DNA of 64,000 bases from Bacteroidales bacterium. Its GTDB lineage: Bacteria > Bacteroidota > Bacteroidia > Bacteroidales > Bacteroidaceae. The position numbers and the translations under genes are program-made. The DNA lies in assembly GCA_004555425.1 (NCBI GenBank), contig SFID01000001.1, positions 16,695 to 80,694 of the forward strand, given 5' to 3'. The notes beneath the pieces are model-generated. The model did no database searches. It had not been told where the DNA came from and saw only the letters and a list, made by a program, of their open reading frames with translations. Within the stretch, counting starts at the first letter, position 1, and every line of letters begins with the position of its first letter. Below, one piece after another: positions 27,385-36,138 of the stretch.

Positions 27385-27622
27385 ATTTTTAACATATAAT
27401 TTTTGATAAGTGTGTTTGTTTTGCTATGTTTAGTTAGCAAAACAGATAGATTATAGTTGTGCTTGTAAATCTGTGAGCGGTAGATGATTAGAATCTGAAT
27501 GATGACTATCCGCTAAACCATAGCGGGAAAAGTCCAATTTCTTGCAAGGCAGAAGTTGTTCTTTTCTTTTTGTATCTTCGGTACAAAAACGGGAATAGCG
27601 GATGATGGGACGAAAAGATAAA

Positions 27623-28151
27623 GTAACTACTCAGGTGGTTTATTGCTGGCTAGGGGCGCACAGACGGCATCATTCCACGCATATTTAGCACCCAGCCAAA
27701 CTGATCTTTTCGGCAAAAAATCCACCTGAGTAGTTACGATGCTTGGATGGTTTTACGGCTATCGCAAGCCAATGATAGGTTCTGCCTCTAGGAAATGCCG
27801 GTTTTCCAAGGCTTGTCCCCGTTTCGCTTCGGCATATAGCCAGCGACCCGCGCCCGCGGGTCGCGTGACCTGCGCCCGCGGGTCGCGTGACCTGCGGGCG
27901 CGGGTCGTGTGACCTGCGGGCGCGGGTCGCGTGACCCGCGGGCGCGGGTCGCTGGGAAAGTCCGAGAGAAAAACGGGAATCTCCGTTGCGGAAATGACAC
28001 GTTCAGGTTTTGCAACCAACTTATGGCCGGAAAATTATACCGTCTGTGCCCTACTGGGTGTTAATTATGGGTGGAATGATGCCGTCTGTGCGTCCCTTCG
28101 GGGCGCACCGTATAGAATTCCTAGCCAGCAAACAACCACCTGAGTAGTTAC
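27623..28151. repeat. Inverted-repeat-bounded element D (family R5)
   Basis: The 529-bp element begins GTAACTACTCAGGTGG and ends with its inverted copy. The outer ~70-100 bp are long imperfect inverted repeats (GCTGGCTAGG, GCACAGACGGCATCATTCCA and CACCCAG on both sides). Flanks are AAGATAAA and AAGAAAAA, a 7/8 match consistent with an 8-bp target duplication. The right end lies in the A/T tract of the buk terminator. An internal copy of the end motif is at 27725-27737. Confidence 0.75.
27843..27955. repeat. 22-bp GC-rich tandem repeat inside element D
   Basis: About five copies of a 22-bp unit based on TCGCGTGACCTGCGGGCGCG, with variation at a few positions. It is far more GC-rich than the rest of the element. 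No coding function is evident. Confidence 0.8.
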
Positions 28152-28158
28152 AAGAAAA

Positions 28159-28195
28159 AACGGGCAGGTCAACCTTGGTGGTTGGCTTGCCCGTT
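28159..28195 (-). terminator. Rho-independent terminator of buk
   Basis: A 16-bp stem (28159-28174/28180-28195) is followed on the minus strand by TTTTTT, 30 bp past the buk stop. Confidence 0.85.
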
Positions 28196-28224
28196 TACTG
28201 TCTGATGGGATGATGCTTGGGAAA

Positions 28225-29322
28225 TCAGGTGTATTCCTTCATCTCGCGCTCGCCGCGCCATACGGCTAGGCCGTTGAGGGCGAGGGCTTGCATTTCGTCC
28301 TCGCCGGGGTAGATGTGGACGGGGGCGAGGAAGTCGATGCGCTTGCGTAGTCGCGAGGTGATGTAGTCGCTGTAGGCGATGCCGCCTGTGAGGAGGATGG
28401 CGTCAATCTGGCCGTAGAGGACGGCACTGCAGCCTGCAATGGTCTTGGCTGTCTGGTAAATCATGGCGTCGATGAGGAGTTCCACCTCCTTGTCACCGCG
28501 CTCGATGCGGCCGAGCAGTTCCTTGACATTTGTCGTGCCGAGGTGGGCCATCAGACCTGCCTTTCCCGAAATGCGCTTGAGGAGTTCCTCCTTCGTATAT
28601 TTGCCGCTGTAGCACAGGTGGATGAGGCTGGCGGCGGGCAGGGTGCCGGCGCGCTCGGGGGAGAAGGGACCTTCGCCATCGAGGGCGTTGTTGGCATCAA
28701 CGGCCAGCCCCTTGCGATGGACGGCCACGGAGATGCCACCGCCCAGGTGGCAGATGATGAGGTTGAGGTCTTCGTAGCGCTTGCCGTATTCGCGGGCAAA
28801 GCGGCGGGCGATGGCCTTCTGGTTGAGGGCGTGCCAGATGCAGATGCGCGGCATGAGGGGCGAACCGCTGATGCGCGCCACCTCGTCGAGTTCGTCAACC
28901 ATGCCAGGGTCGGCAATCAGGGGAAGGCAACCTGGGATGCGCTGTGCCAGTTCGTAGGCAATGATGCAGCCGAGGTTGCAGGCGTGTTTGCGGATGGCGT
29001 GGTAGGTGTCTTCGCACATCTTCTTGTTGACACGATAGACGCCGCCCGTCACGGGACGGGCCAAACCTCCGCGGCCCATAATGATGTCAAACTGCATGGG
29101 GATGCCTAGGTATTCCAATTCCTTGACAACGAGTTCGCGGCGAAATTCGCGCTGGTCGGTAATCTTCTCGAACTGGGCCAGTTCCTCGGCCGAATGGTGG
29201 ATGTTGCGCAGCATGATAGGCTTCTCGTCCTCGAAGACGGCTATTTTGGTGGACGTGGAACCTGGATTGATGACTAGAATATTGATGCCCGTGCGGCGAT
29301 GGGGTTCTTGTTTGGTATGCAT
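28225..29322 (-). CDS. buk: Butyrate kinase
   Basis: This 365-aa acetate/butyrate-kinase-family enzyme (ASKHA fold) has an N-terminal LVINPGSTSTKIAVF, HLGGGISVAVH and LLTGGIAYSD. It makes butyrate plus ATP from butyryl phosphate and ADP. The start MHTKQEPHRRTG at 29322 is preferred over an upstream in-frame one. It lies 16 bp downstream of ptb, forming the classical ptb-buk pair. Branched-chain acyl phosphates are also possible substrates. Confidence 0.94.
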   Translation of the reverse strand: MHTKQEPHRRTGINILVINPGSTSTKIAVFEDEKPIMLRNIHHSAEELAQFEKITDQREFRRELVVKELEYLGIPMQFDIIMGRGGLARPVTGGVYRVNKKMCEDTYHAIRKHACNLGCIIAYELAQRIPGCLPLIADPGMVDELDEVARISGSPLMPRICIWHALNQKAIARRFAREYGKRYEDLNLIICHLGGGISVAVHRKGLAVDANNALDGEGPFSPERAGTLPAASLIHLCYSGKYTKEELLKRISGKAGLMAHLGTTNVKELLGRIERGDKEVELLIDAMIYQTAKTIAGCSAVLYGQIDAILLTGGIAYSDYITSRLRKRIDFLAPVHIYPGEDEMQALALNGLAVWRGEREMKEYT

Positions 29323-29338
29323 AGCAGGAATGAGGGGG

Positions 29339-30253
29339 CTAGTGGTTGAACATGGCAGCAAAGGCTAGGCTGAAGTATTTGTCCTGCGCGCTATCGCCAC
29401 GCGAGGGGAGGATGACGGGACAGGTCGTTCCGCAGAGCGTGCCTGCCACGTCGCTGGCGGTGAGGAAGGTGATGGTCTTGTAGAACGTATTGCCCGCTTC
29501 GATATTGGGGAAGATGAGGGCATCGGCCTGGCCTTCGAGGGGCGAAGGGATGCCCTTGATGTGGAGGGCAACGGGGTCGATGGACGTGCGCACATCCAGC
29601 GGACCATCCACAATGGCGGGCCCCCATTCGCCTTCACTGGCACGGCGCGACAGTTCGGCGTAGGTGAGCGTGTGGGGAAACTTCTCGCTGACGTGCTCGG
29701 AGCAATGGATGAGGCTGATGCGCGGTTGGGCGATGCCAAACTTGCGGCAGACGCTGGCCACATAGCCAATCTGCGCAGCGCGCTGCTCGGCCGTGGGGTA
29801 GGGGATGACGGCTGCATCGGTGAAGAAGAGCAGACGGTCGCGCCCAGGTATCTGTGCCACGGCCAGATGGGTGAGCACCTGGCCCGGGGGAAGCAGGCCC
29901 TCGGCCTTGTTGAGCACAGCGCGGAGCAGGACATCGGTAGAGATGAGGCCCTTCATAAGAATGCCCGCCCGCCCTTCGCGAACGAGGCGTACGGCAAGGG
30001 CAGCCGCTGCTGCGGGCTCGGCAGTTTCGGGCTCAACGAATTCTACTAACTCAGCGTAGTCTTGCATCGGAGCGTAGGCACGGGGAACCGACGCGTCGCC
30101 GACAAATATGGCGCGCGCAAAACCGCTGGCGAGGGCGCGTGTGACGGCCTGGAGCGTGCTGTCATCGTCGCCGCAAGCCACGGCAATCGTAATCTTTTGA
30201 CCCGAGGCGGAGAGGTGGCGGACCATCTCCGAAAAATTTTGTATGGTTTGCAT
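29339..30253 (-). CDS. ptb: Phosphate butyryltransferase
   Basis: The 304-aa enzyme of the phosphate acetyl/butyryltransferase family has GILMKGLISTDVLLRAVLNK, FTDAAVIPYPT and a C-terminal LIFPNIEAGNTFYKTITFL. It converts butyryl-CoA and phosphate to butyryl phosphate for Buk. The start at 30253 (MQTIQNFSEMVRHL) agrees with the family. The upstream part of butyrate synthesis is not in the window. Confidence 0.94.
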   Translation of the reverse strand: MQTIQNFSEMVRHLSASGQKITIAVACGDDDSTLQAVTRALASGFARAIFVGDASVPRAYAPMQDYAELVEFVEPETAEPAAAAALAVRLVREGRAGILMKGLISTDVLLRAVLNKAEGLLPPGQVLTHLAVAQIPGRDRLLFFTDAAVIPYPTAEQRAAQIGYVASVCRKFGIAQPRISLIHCSEHVSEKFPHTLTYAELSRRASEGEWGPAIVDGPLDVRTSIDPVALHIKGIPSPLEGQADALIFPNIEAGNTFYKTITFLTASDVAGTLCGTTCPVILPSRGDSAQDKYFSLAFAAMFNH

Positions 30254-30384
30254 AGTAAGATTTAAAGGGTTAGGTTTACCTTGCAAATATACGAAAAGAG
30301 CGTTGAGTGGGAAGGGGTTCGGGCTGGTTTTTCGGGGATTTTCTTGCGGGGGCCGGGATTGGGCGCGGGGCTGGGCTTTCTGGG

Positions 30385-30426
30385 TTTTCTAGATCTTCTA
30401 GATTTTCTAGAGAATCTAGAGATTCC
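30385..30426. repeat. TCTAGA-rich palindromic tract (family R4)
   Basis: Units of TTCTAGAT and TCTAGAGAA in the 320-bp spacer between gldN and ptb. The rest of the spacer is GC-rich sequence without a recognisable gene. Confidence 0.7.
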
Positions 30427-30484
30427 GGCCCGCGCCGCCATATCTTGGCCCGCGCCTTCCCGCGCACCGCCTGCCCCCCAAAAC

Positions 30485-30527
30485 GCAAGCAGGAGGAACC
30501 CTTGGTGTTGGGGCTCCTCCTGCTTGC
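30485..30527 (-). terminator. Terminator after gldN
   Basis: A near-perfect 17-bp stem (30485-30501/30511-30527) is followed on the minus strand by GTTTTGG. It probably ends the type IX secretion operon. Confidence 0.7.
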
Positions 30528-30573
30528 TTCTGCTGGCCGGTTTCTTCTGCTGGCCGCTGTTGCAGTTCTTTCT

Positions 30574-31686
30574 TTAATGGCGCTGGCGTCGCACGCTGAT
30601 GGTTCCGCCGCTACCACTGTTGCGTGTGGCTTTGGGCGTGGAAGATCTGGTGGTCTTCGTCTTTGGCGTCTTGGTTTTTGTTGTCTTGTTTTCCTTCACC
30701 GTTGTGGTTGAGCGGCGTGACGGAGTGCGGGATGTTGTGGTGCGCTTGCTCTTTGGCTTCTCGACTGCGGCAAGGCTGTCGGCGAGAGCCTGTTCGGCAG
30801 CCTTCTTGGCCATTGCTACGGAGTCGCGTCCCCACATGTGGTCCTGGAAATCGATAATCTCGCGCTCAATGCGCTGTTGCTCGCGGTGGGTCACGTCGGC
30901 ATCCATTTCCATTTCGTTGACCAGAATGCGGTCTTGCAGGTTGGTCGTCTTGTAGATGTCGCCCTGGTAGGCACCGAGGGTGAAGAAATCGTCGGCGGAC
31001 ATGGTCGCGGCATTATTGACGTTGCTGCCCATGAGCATGAGTTGGCCAAGGTAGGGGGCAATGTCGTCGTATTTCACCCAGAACATGGGGTATTGGCTGT
31101 CGGCCCCGCCAAAGTCGTCGCCTCGCTTCAAGACGGGGCAGATGGCCGTCACCTTTTTGCGGAAGGTGGCTGTGTATTGGTCGTAGTATTCGCTCTCCTT
31201 GATGAAATAGAGCTTCACTTGGTCGGACGGAAGGTCGGCATCGTTGACGCGCGTCTTGCCTTCGGCATTCGTTTCATAGAAAATCTCATAGCGGTCCATC
31301 AGGTCCTTCACCTTGACCTCGTTTTTTGCCGAGAAATCCTCGTTGCCGTCCAACTTGTAGTCGTACGCCTTGATTTGTCCGCGGTGGATGGCGTGGAAGA
31401 GGAAGGTGAAGAGGTTCATGCGGTTGCCCTGCGGCATGGTGGGATAATAGAGTACGGCGTTGGCATCCTTGGTGAGATCTAGGGTGCGATAGATGTCACG
31501 GCGCCAAGCGGCATCCGCGGGCATAGGTTGTGCCGTGGGAAAATCGCGATAGGCCGAGCCCTTGACGGGCGTGTTGGTCTTGGTCGTATTTTCGTTTGAC
31601 GTTCTGCGACGGGGCGGCTGAGCCACGACTGCGGTGCAGGTCAGCGCAACGAGAGCGAATAGTGTGGCGCGGCGTAGGTAGTTCAT
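30574..31686 (-). CDS. gldN: Type IX secretion/gliding protein GldN (PorN)
   Basis: The 370-aa periplasmic protein has a signal peptide (ALVALTCTAVVAQ) and the GldN core, including WRRDIYRTLDLTKDANAVLY, YFIKESEYYDQYTATF and MFWVKYDDIAPYL. GldN/PorN binds GldK/PorK in the ring under the outer membrane. An unusual Lys/Thr/Arg/Ser-rich low-complexity tail covers the last ~70 residues. It is last in porP-gldK-gldL-gldM-gldN. Confidence 0.95.
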   Translation of the reverse strand: MNYLRRATLFALVALTCTAVVAQPPRRRTSNENTTKTNTPVKGSAYRDFPTAQPMPADAAWRRDIYRTLDLTKDANAVLYYPTMPQGNRMNLFTFLFHAIHRGQIKAYDYKLDGNEDFSAKNEVKVKDLMDRYEIFYETNAEGKTRVNDADLPSDQVKLYFIKESEYYDQYTATFRKKVTAICPVLKRGDDFGGADSQYPMFWVKYDDIAPYLGQLMLMGSNVNNAATMSADDFFTLGAYQGDIYKTTNLQDRILVNEMEMDADVTHREQQRIEREIIDFQDHMWGRDSVAMAKKAAEQALADSLAAVEKPKSKRTTTSRTPSRRSTTTVKENKTTKTKTPKTKTTRSSTPKATRNSGSGGTISVRRQRH

Positions 31687-31781
31687 ATAGGGTTTGCTTT
31701 AGTTACGGAGGAAGATGAAATCTGAAAGAAAGGGAGGCGTGGGGGTGAGCGGAAACCGAAAACTTTGCAGCCAGCGGAGCG

Positions 31782-33344
31782 TTAGTTGACGATTACCTCG
31801 ATGGCCTGTGGCAGGTTGCGCTCAATGCCGTCGGGACCGATGGCGCGGACACGAGAGATGTAGAAGCGCTGGCCCTTGCGGAGTTGGCGAATAAGTTCGC
31901 GTTGGGCTTCGGTGATGTTGGCACCACTGGAAGCCTCGGGGCGAGCGTTGCCCATGCGGTCGTGGAAGACCATTTCATAACTCAAGACGCGGAAGGGGAT
32001 GTCGAGCAAGCCATCATCAATGGCGGCACCGATACTCTTGGCACCAAGGATGGCACCCTTGCCAATCTTTCCGCCCTTGAAGCGGTCGTGGCCCACGTTG
32101 ATATAGGCCGTGGGGTCGGGCAGTTTACGCACCTTGAAGGTGACGGTCGCCATAGTCAGCGTCTTGCCATCGTGTACGCCCGTCACGGTGAACGTGACAT
32201 CCTGACCTACATGGGCTGGACGGGCCACATAGTGGCCTGCGCCCTTTGAGATGAGTGTGCCGCCCGTCATGCTGAGGCTCACCTTATCGTTGGGAATGCC
32301 AGATGCTGATACGCTGATGGGGTTGTCGAAACCGGCATAGAGCACGTTCATCAGGTCGGCGGCCACCGTGGCGCCCGCTGGTACGGCGGGATGGGGGATG
32401 ACCTTGAACTTTTGCAGGAAGTCGCGGCGGATGATGTCGCCAGCGGCATTGGGCATCTGGATATAGCCCGAGAAAGAGTATTCGCCAGGACCGCCCACGC
32501 GGAAGTTGTAGACTCCGCTGTCGTCAATGCGTCGTCCGTTCACGTAGATTTCGGGGCGTTTCGTTGTGTCGGTGGCGGCGAGGAAGATGTGCGAACGGAA
32601 TTCTTCGCCAGGGAAGAGCGTGGTCGTTTCGGGAACGACATACGCGCCTAATTCGTTGACGCGAATATCCTTGAGGTCAATGTTGGAAACCAGTCGGCGC
32701 AGCACTTCGCCTTCGGCCGTTCGGATGTCGCTCTGCAACTTTGTGAGCATAGTCACTGCGGCGATGGCGGGCATCGATTCAAACATATATTCGGGCCACG
32801 ATTTGCGATAATTTTCGCCAGTCTGGGGAACCTCGGTGCTGAGGTTAGAGCGGATGATGGCTTGCTGGCGCGGGTCGACAATGAGTTTGAGAATATTTTC
32901 GCGAAAGGTTTCTATGCGCTGCTGGAGGAGTTTGCCTTGTCCGCCCACGGGCGCCAGCATGACGTGGCCAGCCGCTTCAAGGTCCTCTTGGTTGATGAGT
33001 TTATCGGGGTCGGCATCGCGGCCATCGGCTTGGCGGGCGATGGCGAGGCGCAACTGAGCCACGTAGTTGTAGAGCGAATCTGCTTGTTGCTTCACGCTCA
33101 TGGCTTTGTCGTACCAAGGGCGCACCTTTGTGGGGTTGCCTTTGAGTTGGTTGGCAAGGTCGGCATAGAGGGCCTCGTTCTCCTTGATGGTGTTATCGGT
33201 CGAGCGCAGCAGGCTCCTTCCAACAAGGTCGAATCCCTTCAGAACCTCATTGGAAACATTGAGCGCCAGCATTGCCAGAAGGACGATGTACATCAGGTTG
33301 ATCATCTTCTGACGCGGCGAGACCGGTCTTTTCTTTACGGACAT
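31782..33344 (-). CDS. gldM: Type IX secretion motor protein GldM (PorM)
   Basis: The 520-aa protein has one N-terminal transmembrane helix (MINLMYIVLLAMLALNVS) and a long periplasmic part with four domains, including KVIPHPAVPAGATVAADLMN and the Ig-like C-terminal region. GldM dimers span the periplasm and are driven by GldL to power type IX secretion. The start MSVKKRPVSPRQK is typical. Confidence 0.96.
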   Translation of the reverse strand: MSVKKRPVSPRQKMINLMYIVLLAMLALNVSNEVLKGFDLVGRSLLRSTDNTIKENEALYADLANQLKGNPTKVRPWYDKAMSVKQQADSLYNYVAQLRLAIARQADGRDADPDKLINQEDLEAAGHVMLAPVGGQGKLLQQRIETFRENILKLIVDPRQQAIIRSNLSTEVPQTGENYRKSWPEYMFESMPAIAAVTMLTKLQSDIRTAEGEVLRRLVSNIDLKDIRVNELGAYVVPETTTLFPGEEFRSHIFLAATDTTKRPEIYVNGRRIDDSGVYNFRVGGPGEYSFSGYIQMPNAAGDIIRRDFLQKFKVIPHPAVPAGATVAADLMNVLYAGFDNPISVSASGIPNDKVSLSMTGGTLISKGAGHYVARPAHVGQDVTFTVTGVHDGKTLTMATVTFKVRKLPDPTAYINVGHDRFKGGKIGKGAILGAKSIGAAIDDGLLDIPFRVLSYEMVFHDRMGNARPEASSGANITEAQRELIRQLRKGQRFYISRVRAIGPDGIERNLPQAIEVIVN

Positions 33345-33400
33345 ATTGATGGAAATTGAAAGGGGGAGAATGCGGGAAAGATGATTATCTCCCTCTAGAA

Positions 33401-34501
33401 CTATTCTTTGTTTCCTCGCATATTGACGGTGAGGGCTTCAATCATGCGGCCATATACGGCATTGAGTTCCTCAATCTGGTTGGCGAGTTTGTGGGTTTGG
33501 TCGTTGATTTGGTCGATAGTGCCAACTTGCAGGCTGATGCTCTTGAGATGGAGTTCGTAAACCTTGTTGATACCCGTGAGTGTGCGGTTGAGGTTTTCCA
33601 TTTCTTCGCTGTCTTTGGCGAGGCGGGCACTCTGTTCGTCCACCTTGGCGAAGGTGTCGGCGAGGGTGCGCAGTTTTTCGATGTAAGTCTGCGTGGCAGC
33701 TTCCATTTCGGGCGAGAGAACTGCCTGAGCGCGTTGCAGGAGTTCGTCGTTGGCCACGCGGATAATCTGTGCAAGTCGCTGGGCCTCCTGCTCGAAGGGT
33801 TGGCCGCCCTTGGGAGCCGTGGCAGCGATGGCTGCCGCAGCCATAGAATCGGCAGGCGTGGCGGCGGGCATATCCGAAGGCGTGGATTCTGCCGTGGTCG
33901 TTTCGGGCTGCACGGGAATCGTGATGGTTTGCACGATAGGTGCGGCGGGCTGATGCGCAGGTGTGGCGGAGGAACTGGTGGCGGGCTGTTCGGCGTCCGG
34001 ACTAGGCATAGTGCCTTCGGCAGCTTGGGCGGCGGCAGCAGCGATGACAGTTGCCTGCGATTCGGCTGCTTCCAGTTCTTCTTCGCTCTGTGGAGTACGG
34101 ATGCAGGTGTGTGTCGTACCGCTTCCGATAACGGGAATGACGGTGACGCCCGGCGTATTGTTTGCGTCGGTTTCTGTTTCTTCGTTGTCTAGGTCGTCGT
34201 TATCGTTCAGTCCTAGGCGGACAGACATTTGCTCATCCGTTTCGATGTCTTCGGGAAGTTCTTTGCCCACTTCATTTCGGTCGAAGGGACGGTCGAAAGC
34301 AGCGAGGAAGAATACGATAACCTCTGTGCCCATACCGATAAAGAGCATGATATTGCCACCTTGGATATGTGTGAGTTTGAATAGGGCACCCAGGATAACG
34401 ATGGCTGCGCCCCAGCTGTATGCGTAATTGAGGAAGGTTTGTCCCGGTACGCTGTCCATCCAATTTTGCAGGCGGACGATGATATTGATTTTCTTGGGCA
34501 T
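33401..34501 (-). CDS. gldL: Type IX secretion motor protein GldL (PorL)
   Basis: The 366-aa inner-membrane protein has two transmembrane helices around residues 22-68, with the conserved Glu in GMGTEVIVFFLAAF used for proton-driven rotation with GldM. A long Ala/Pro/Thr/Ser-rich segment (about residues 130-235) lies between the membrane part and the C-terminal coiled coil, making it longer than many GldL proteins. Confidence 0.95.
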   Translation of the reverse strand: MPKKINIIVRLQNWMDSVPGQTFLNYAYSWGAAIVILGALFKLTHIQGGNIMLFIGMGTEVIVFFLAAFDRPFDRNEVGKELPEDIETDEQMSVRLGLNDNDDLDNEETETDANNTPGVTVIPVIGSGTTHTCIRTPQSEEELEAAESQATVIAAAAAQAAEGTMPSPDAEQPATSSSATPAHQPAAPIVQTITIPVQPETTTAESTPSDMPAATPADSMAAAAIAATAPKGGQPFEQEAQRLAQIIRVANDELLQRAQAVLSPEMEAATQTYIEKLRTLADTFAKVDEQSARLAKDSEEMENLNRTLTGINKVYELHLKSISLQVGTIDQINDQTHKLANQIEELNAVYGRMIEALTVNMRGNKE

Positions 34502-34553
34502 TTCTATATGTATAAGGAGTAGGTGAATCTGTTGGGTGGGTTGCTAGTGCTGC

Positions 34554-36038
34554 TTACTTGCGCTTTTTCTCGGCGGCGTTGCTGCTGACGGTGGTAGCCT
34601 TTGAGCGGACGCAGCGGAAGCCAATGTAGGAGCGGGGCTGGTTTTGGTATTCCCAGGTGCGCCATGCCGAGCGGATGTAGGAGATGGGATCTTTCCATGA
34701 GCCGCCGCGCACGCTTTTGCGCTTCAGCACGTAGGGGTCTTCCTTGGCGGCATTGTATCGCAGTTCGGGGTTGAGGTCGGCCATGGCAGCCACTCCTGCT
34801 TCCGTATATACCGTGTTGGTCCATTCGGCCACGTTGCCAGCCATATCGAAGAGCCCGTTGCTGTTGGCGCCATAGATACCTGTGCGCGAGGTGATGAGGT
34901 TGCCGTCTTCGGTGTAGTTGCCGCGGTCGGGCTTGAAGTTTGCAAAGAAGCAACCGCGGTCGTTTTTCGTTTCGTCGCCTTCCCAGGGGAAAGGATTCCC
35001 CTCCTTGCCGCGGGCTGCATATTCCCATTCAATTTCTGTCGGCAGGCGATAGCGTTGCAGGTAGCGAGCCTGCGGTCCCATGCCTCGCAGCAGATACTCC
35101 GTGCGCCAGGCGCAGAAGGCCTGAGCCTGCTCCCAGGTGACACCAACAACGGGATAATCGTTGTAGGTCGGCGAGGAGAAGTACAATTTCATGTACGTCT
35201 CGTTGTTGGCATTGGTGAAGTCGTTCACCCACACCGTTGTGTCGGGATATACGGGTACGATATACGTGTTGAGGAAGTCGTAGAGGCTTGACAGCGGGCG
35301 CTCAATCGTTTGTCGCACGATGCGTCCGTTTTCATCAATATAGGCTGTGTCCTTCGAGATCATCACCACTTCATCGGGGTCGGTGGTAATGTCCGTGTTC
35401 AGATTGCGTTCGGCGGGGTCCAGACGATACTTGCGGAGGGCTGCTTTCTCGTAGTCGAACACCTCGTATCGGTAGTTCAGTTGTCTGATGTCCAGCATTT
35501 TCGTGCCGTCAATGGGATGGCGGGTGTACACGCTTTCGATGGCGCGCTCCTGCTCTTCGGTGGGTTTGCGCCAGGGTATGGGTTTGGTCCAATTGAGGTG
35601 GGGCGTGACGGGGTCGCCATAGCGGTCCACTTCAATCTTATACGTTTCATCGCCACCATATTGCGGGTCGGCCAGGCGTTCGCGGATGATAGAATCGCGC
35701 ACCCATTCCACAAATTGGCGGTACATGGAGTTCGTCACCTCCGTCTGGTCCATCCAGAATCCGTCCACGGAGATTTCGCGCGTAGGTGTCACGATGCCCC
35801 AGAGGGTATCGTTGTTTTCGACACCCGCTTTGAGGTATCCGCGCTTGATTTCCACCATGCCGAATGGGGCGGGCTCGTTGTATGCTGCCGAGCGTTGTCC
35901 GGTCACTTCGCCGCCGTTTTGCATGGCGCGGCTGTTGCTCATACACGAAGCCAGCACAGCGATGCAGAGTGTTGCAGCGGTGAGGCCGAGGGTACGGGCG
36001 AGGTTACGTCTCGTTGGGATTACGTTGTTGATGTTCAT
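34554..36038 (-). CDS. gldK: Type IX secretion lipoprotein GldK (PorK)
   Basis: The 494-aa lipoprotein (AVLASC, Cys32) has a formylglycine-generating-enzyme/SUMF1-like fold: SVDGFWMDQTEVTNSMYRQF, YRLPTEIEWEYAARG, GLFDMAGNVAEW, SVRGGSWKD and YIGFRCVR. GldK forms the outer-membrane-associated ring with GldN. Second gene of the operon. Confidence 0.96.
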   Translation of the reverse strand: MNINNVIPTRRNLARTLGLTAATLCIAVLASCMSNSRAMQNGGEVTGQRSAAYNEPAPFGMVEIKRGYLKAGVENNDTLWGIVTPTREISVDGFWMDQTEVTNSMYRQFVEWVRDSIIRERLADPQYGGDETYKIEVDRYGDPVTPHLNWTKPIPWRKPTEEQERAIESVYTRHPIDGTKMLDIRQLNYRYEVFDYEKAALRKYRLDPAERNLNTDITTDPDEVVMISKDTAYIDENGRIVRQTIERPLSSLYDFLNTYIVPVYPDTTVWVNDFTNANNETYMKLYFSSPTYNDYPVVGVTWEQAQAFCAWRTEYLLRGMGPQARYLQRYRLPTEIEWEYAARGKEGNPFPWEGDETKNDRGCFFANFKPDRGNYTEDGNLITSRTGIYGANSNGLFDMAGNVAEWTNTVYTEAGVAAMADLNPELRYNAAKEDPYVLKRKSVRGGSWKDPISYIRSAWRTWEYQNQPRSYIGFRCVRSKATTVSSNAAEKKRK

Positions 36039-36138
36039 ATATCGGTATTCTTTTTTTCGGAAGGGGAGGTTGGAGAGGGGCTGAGCCTTTCTCGCTCTAT
36101 ATATTATAGGTGTACCTTATTATATATAGGCCCTGCGG

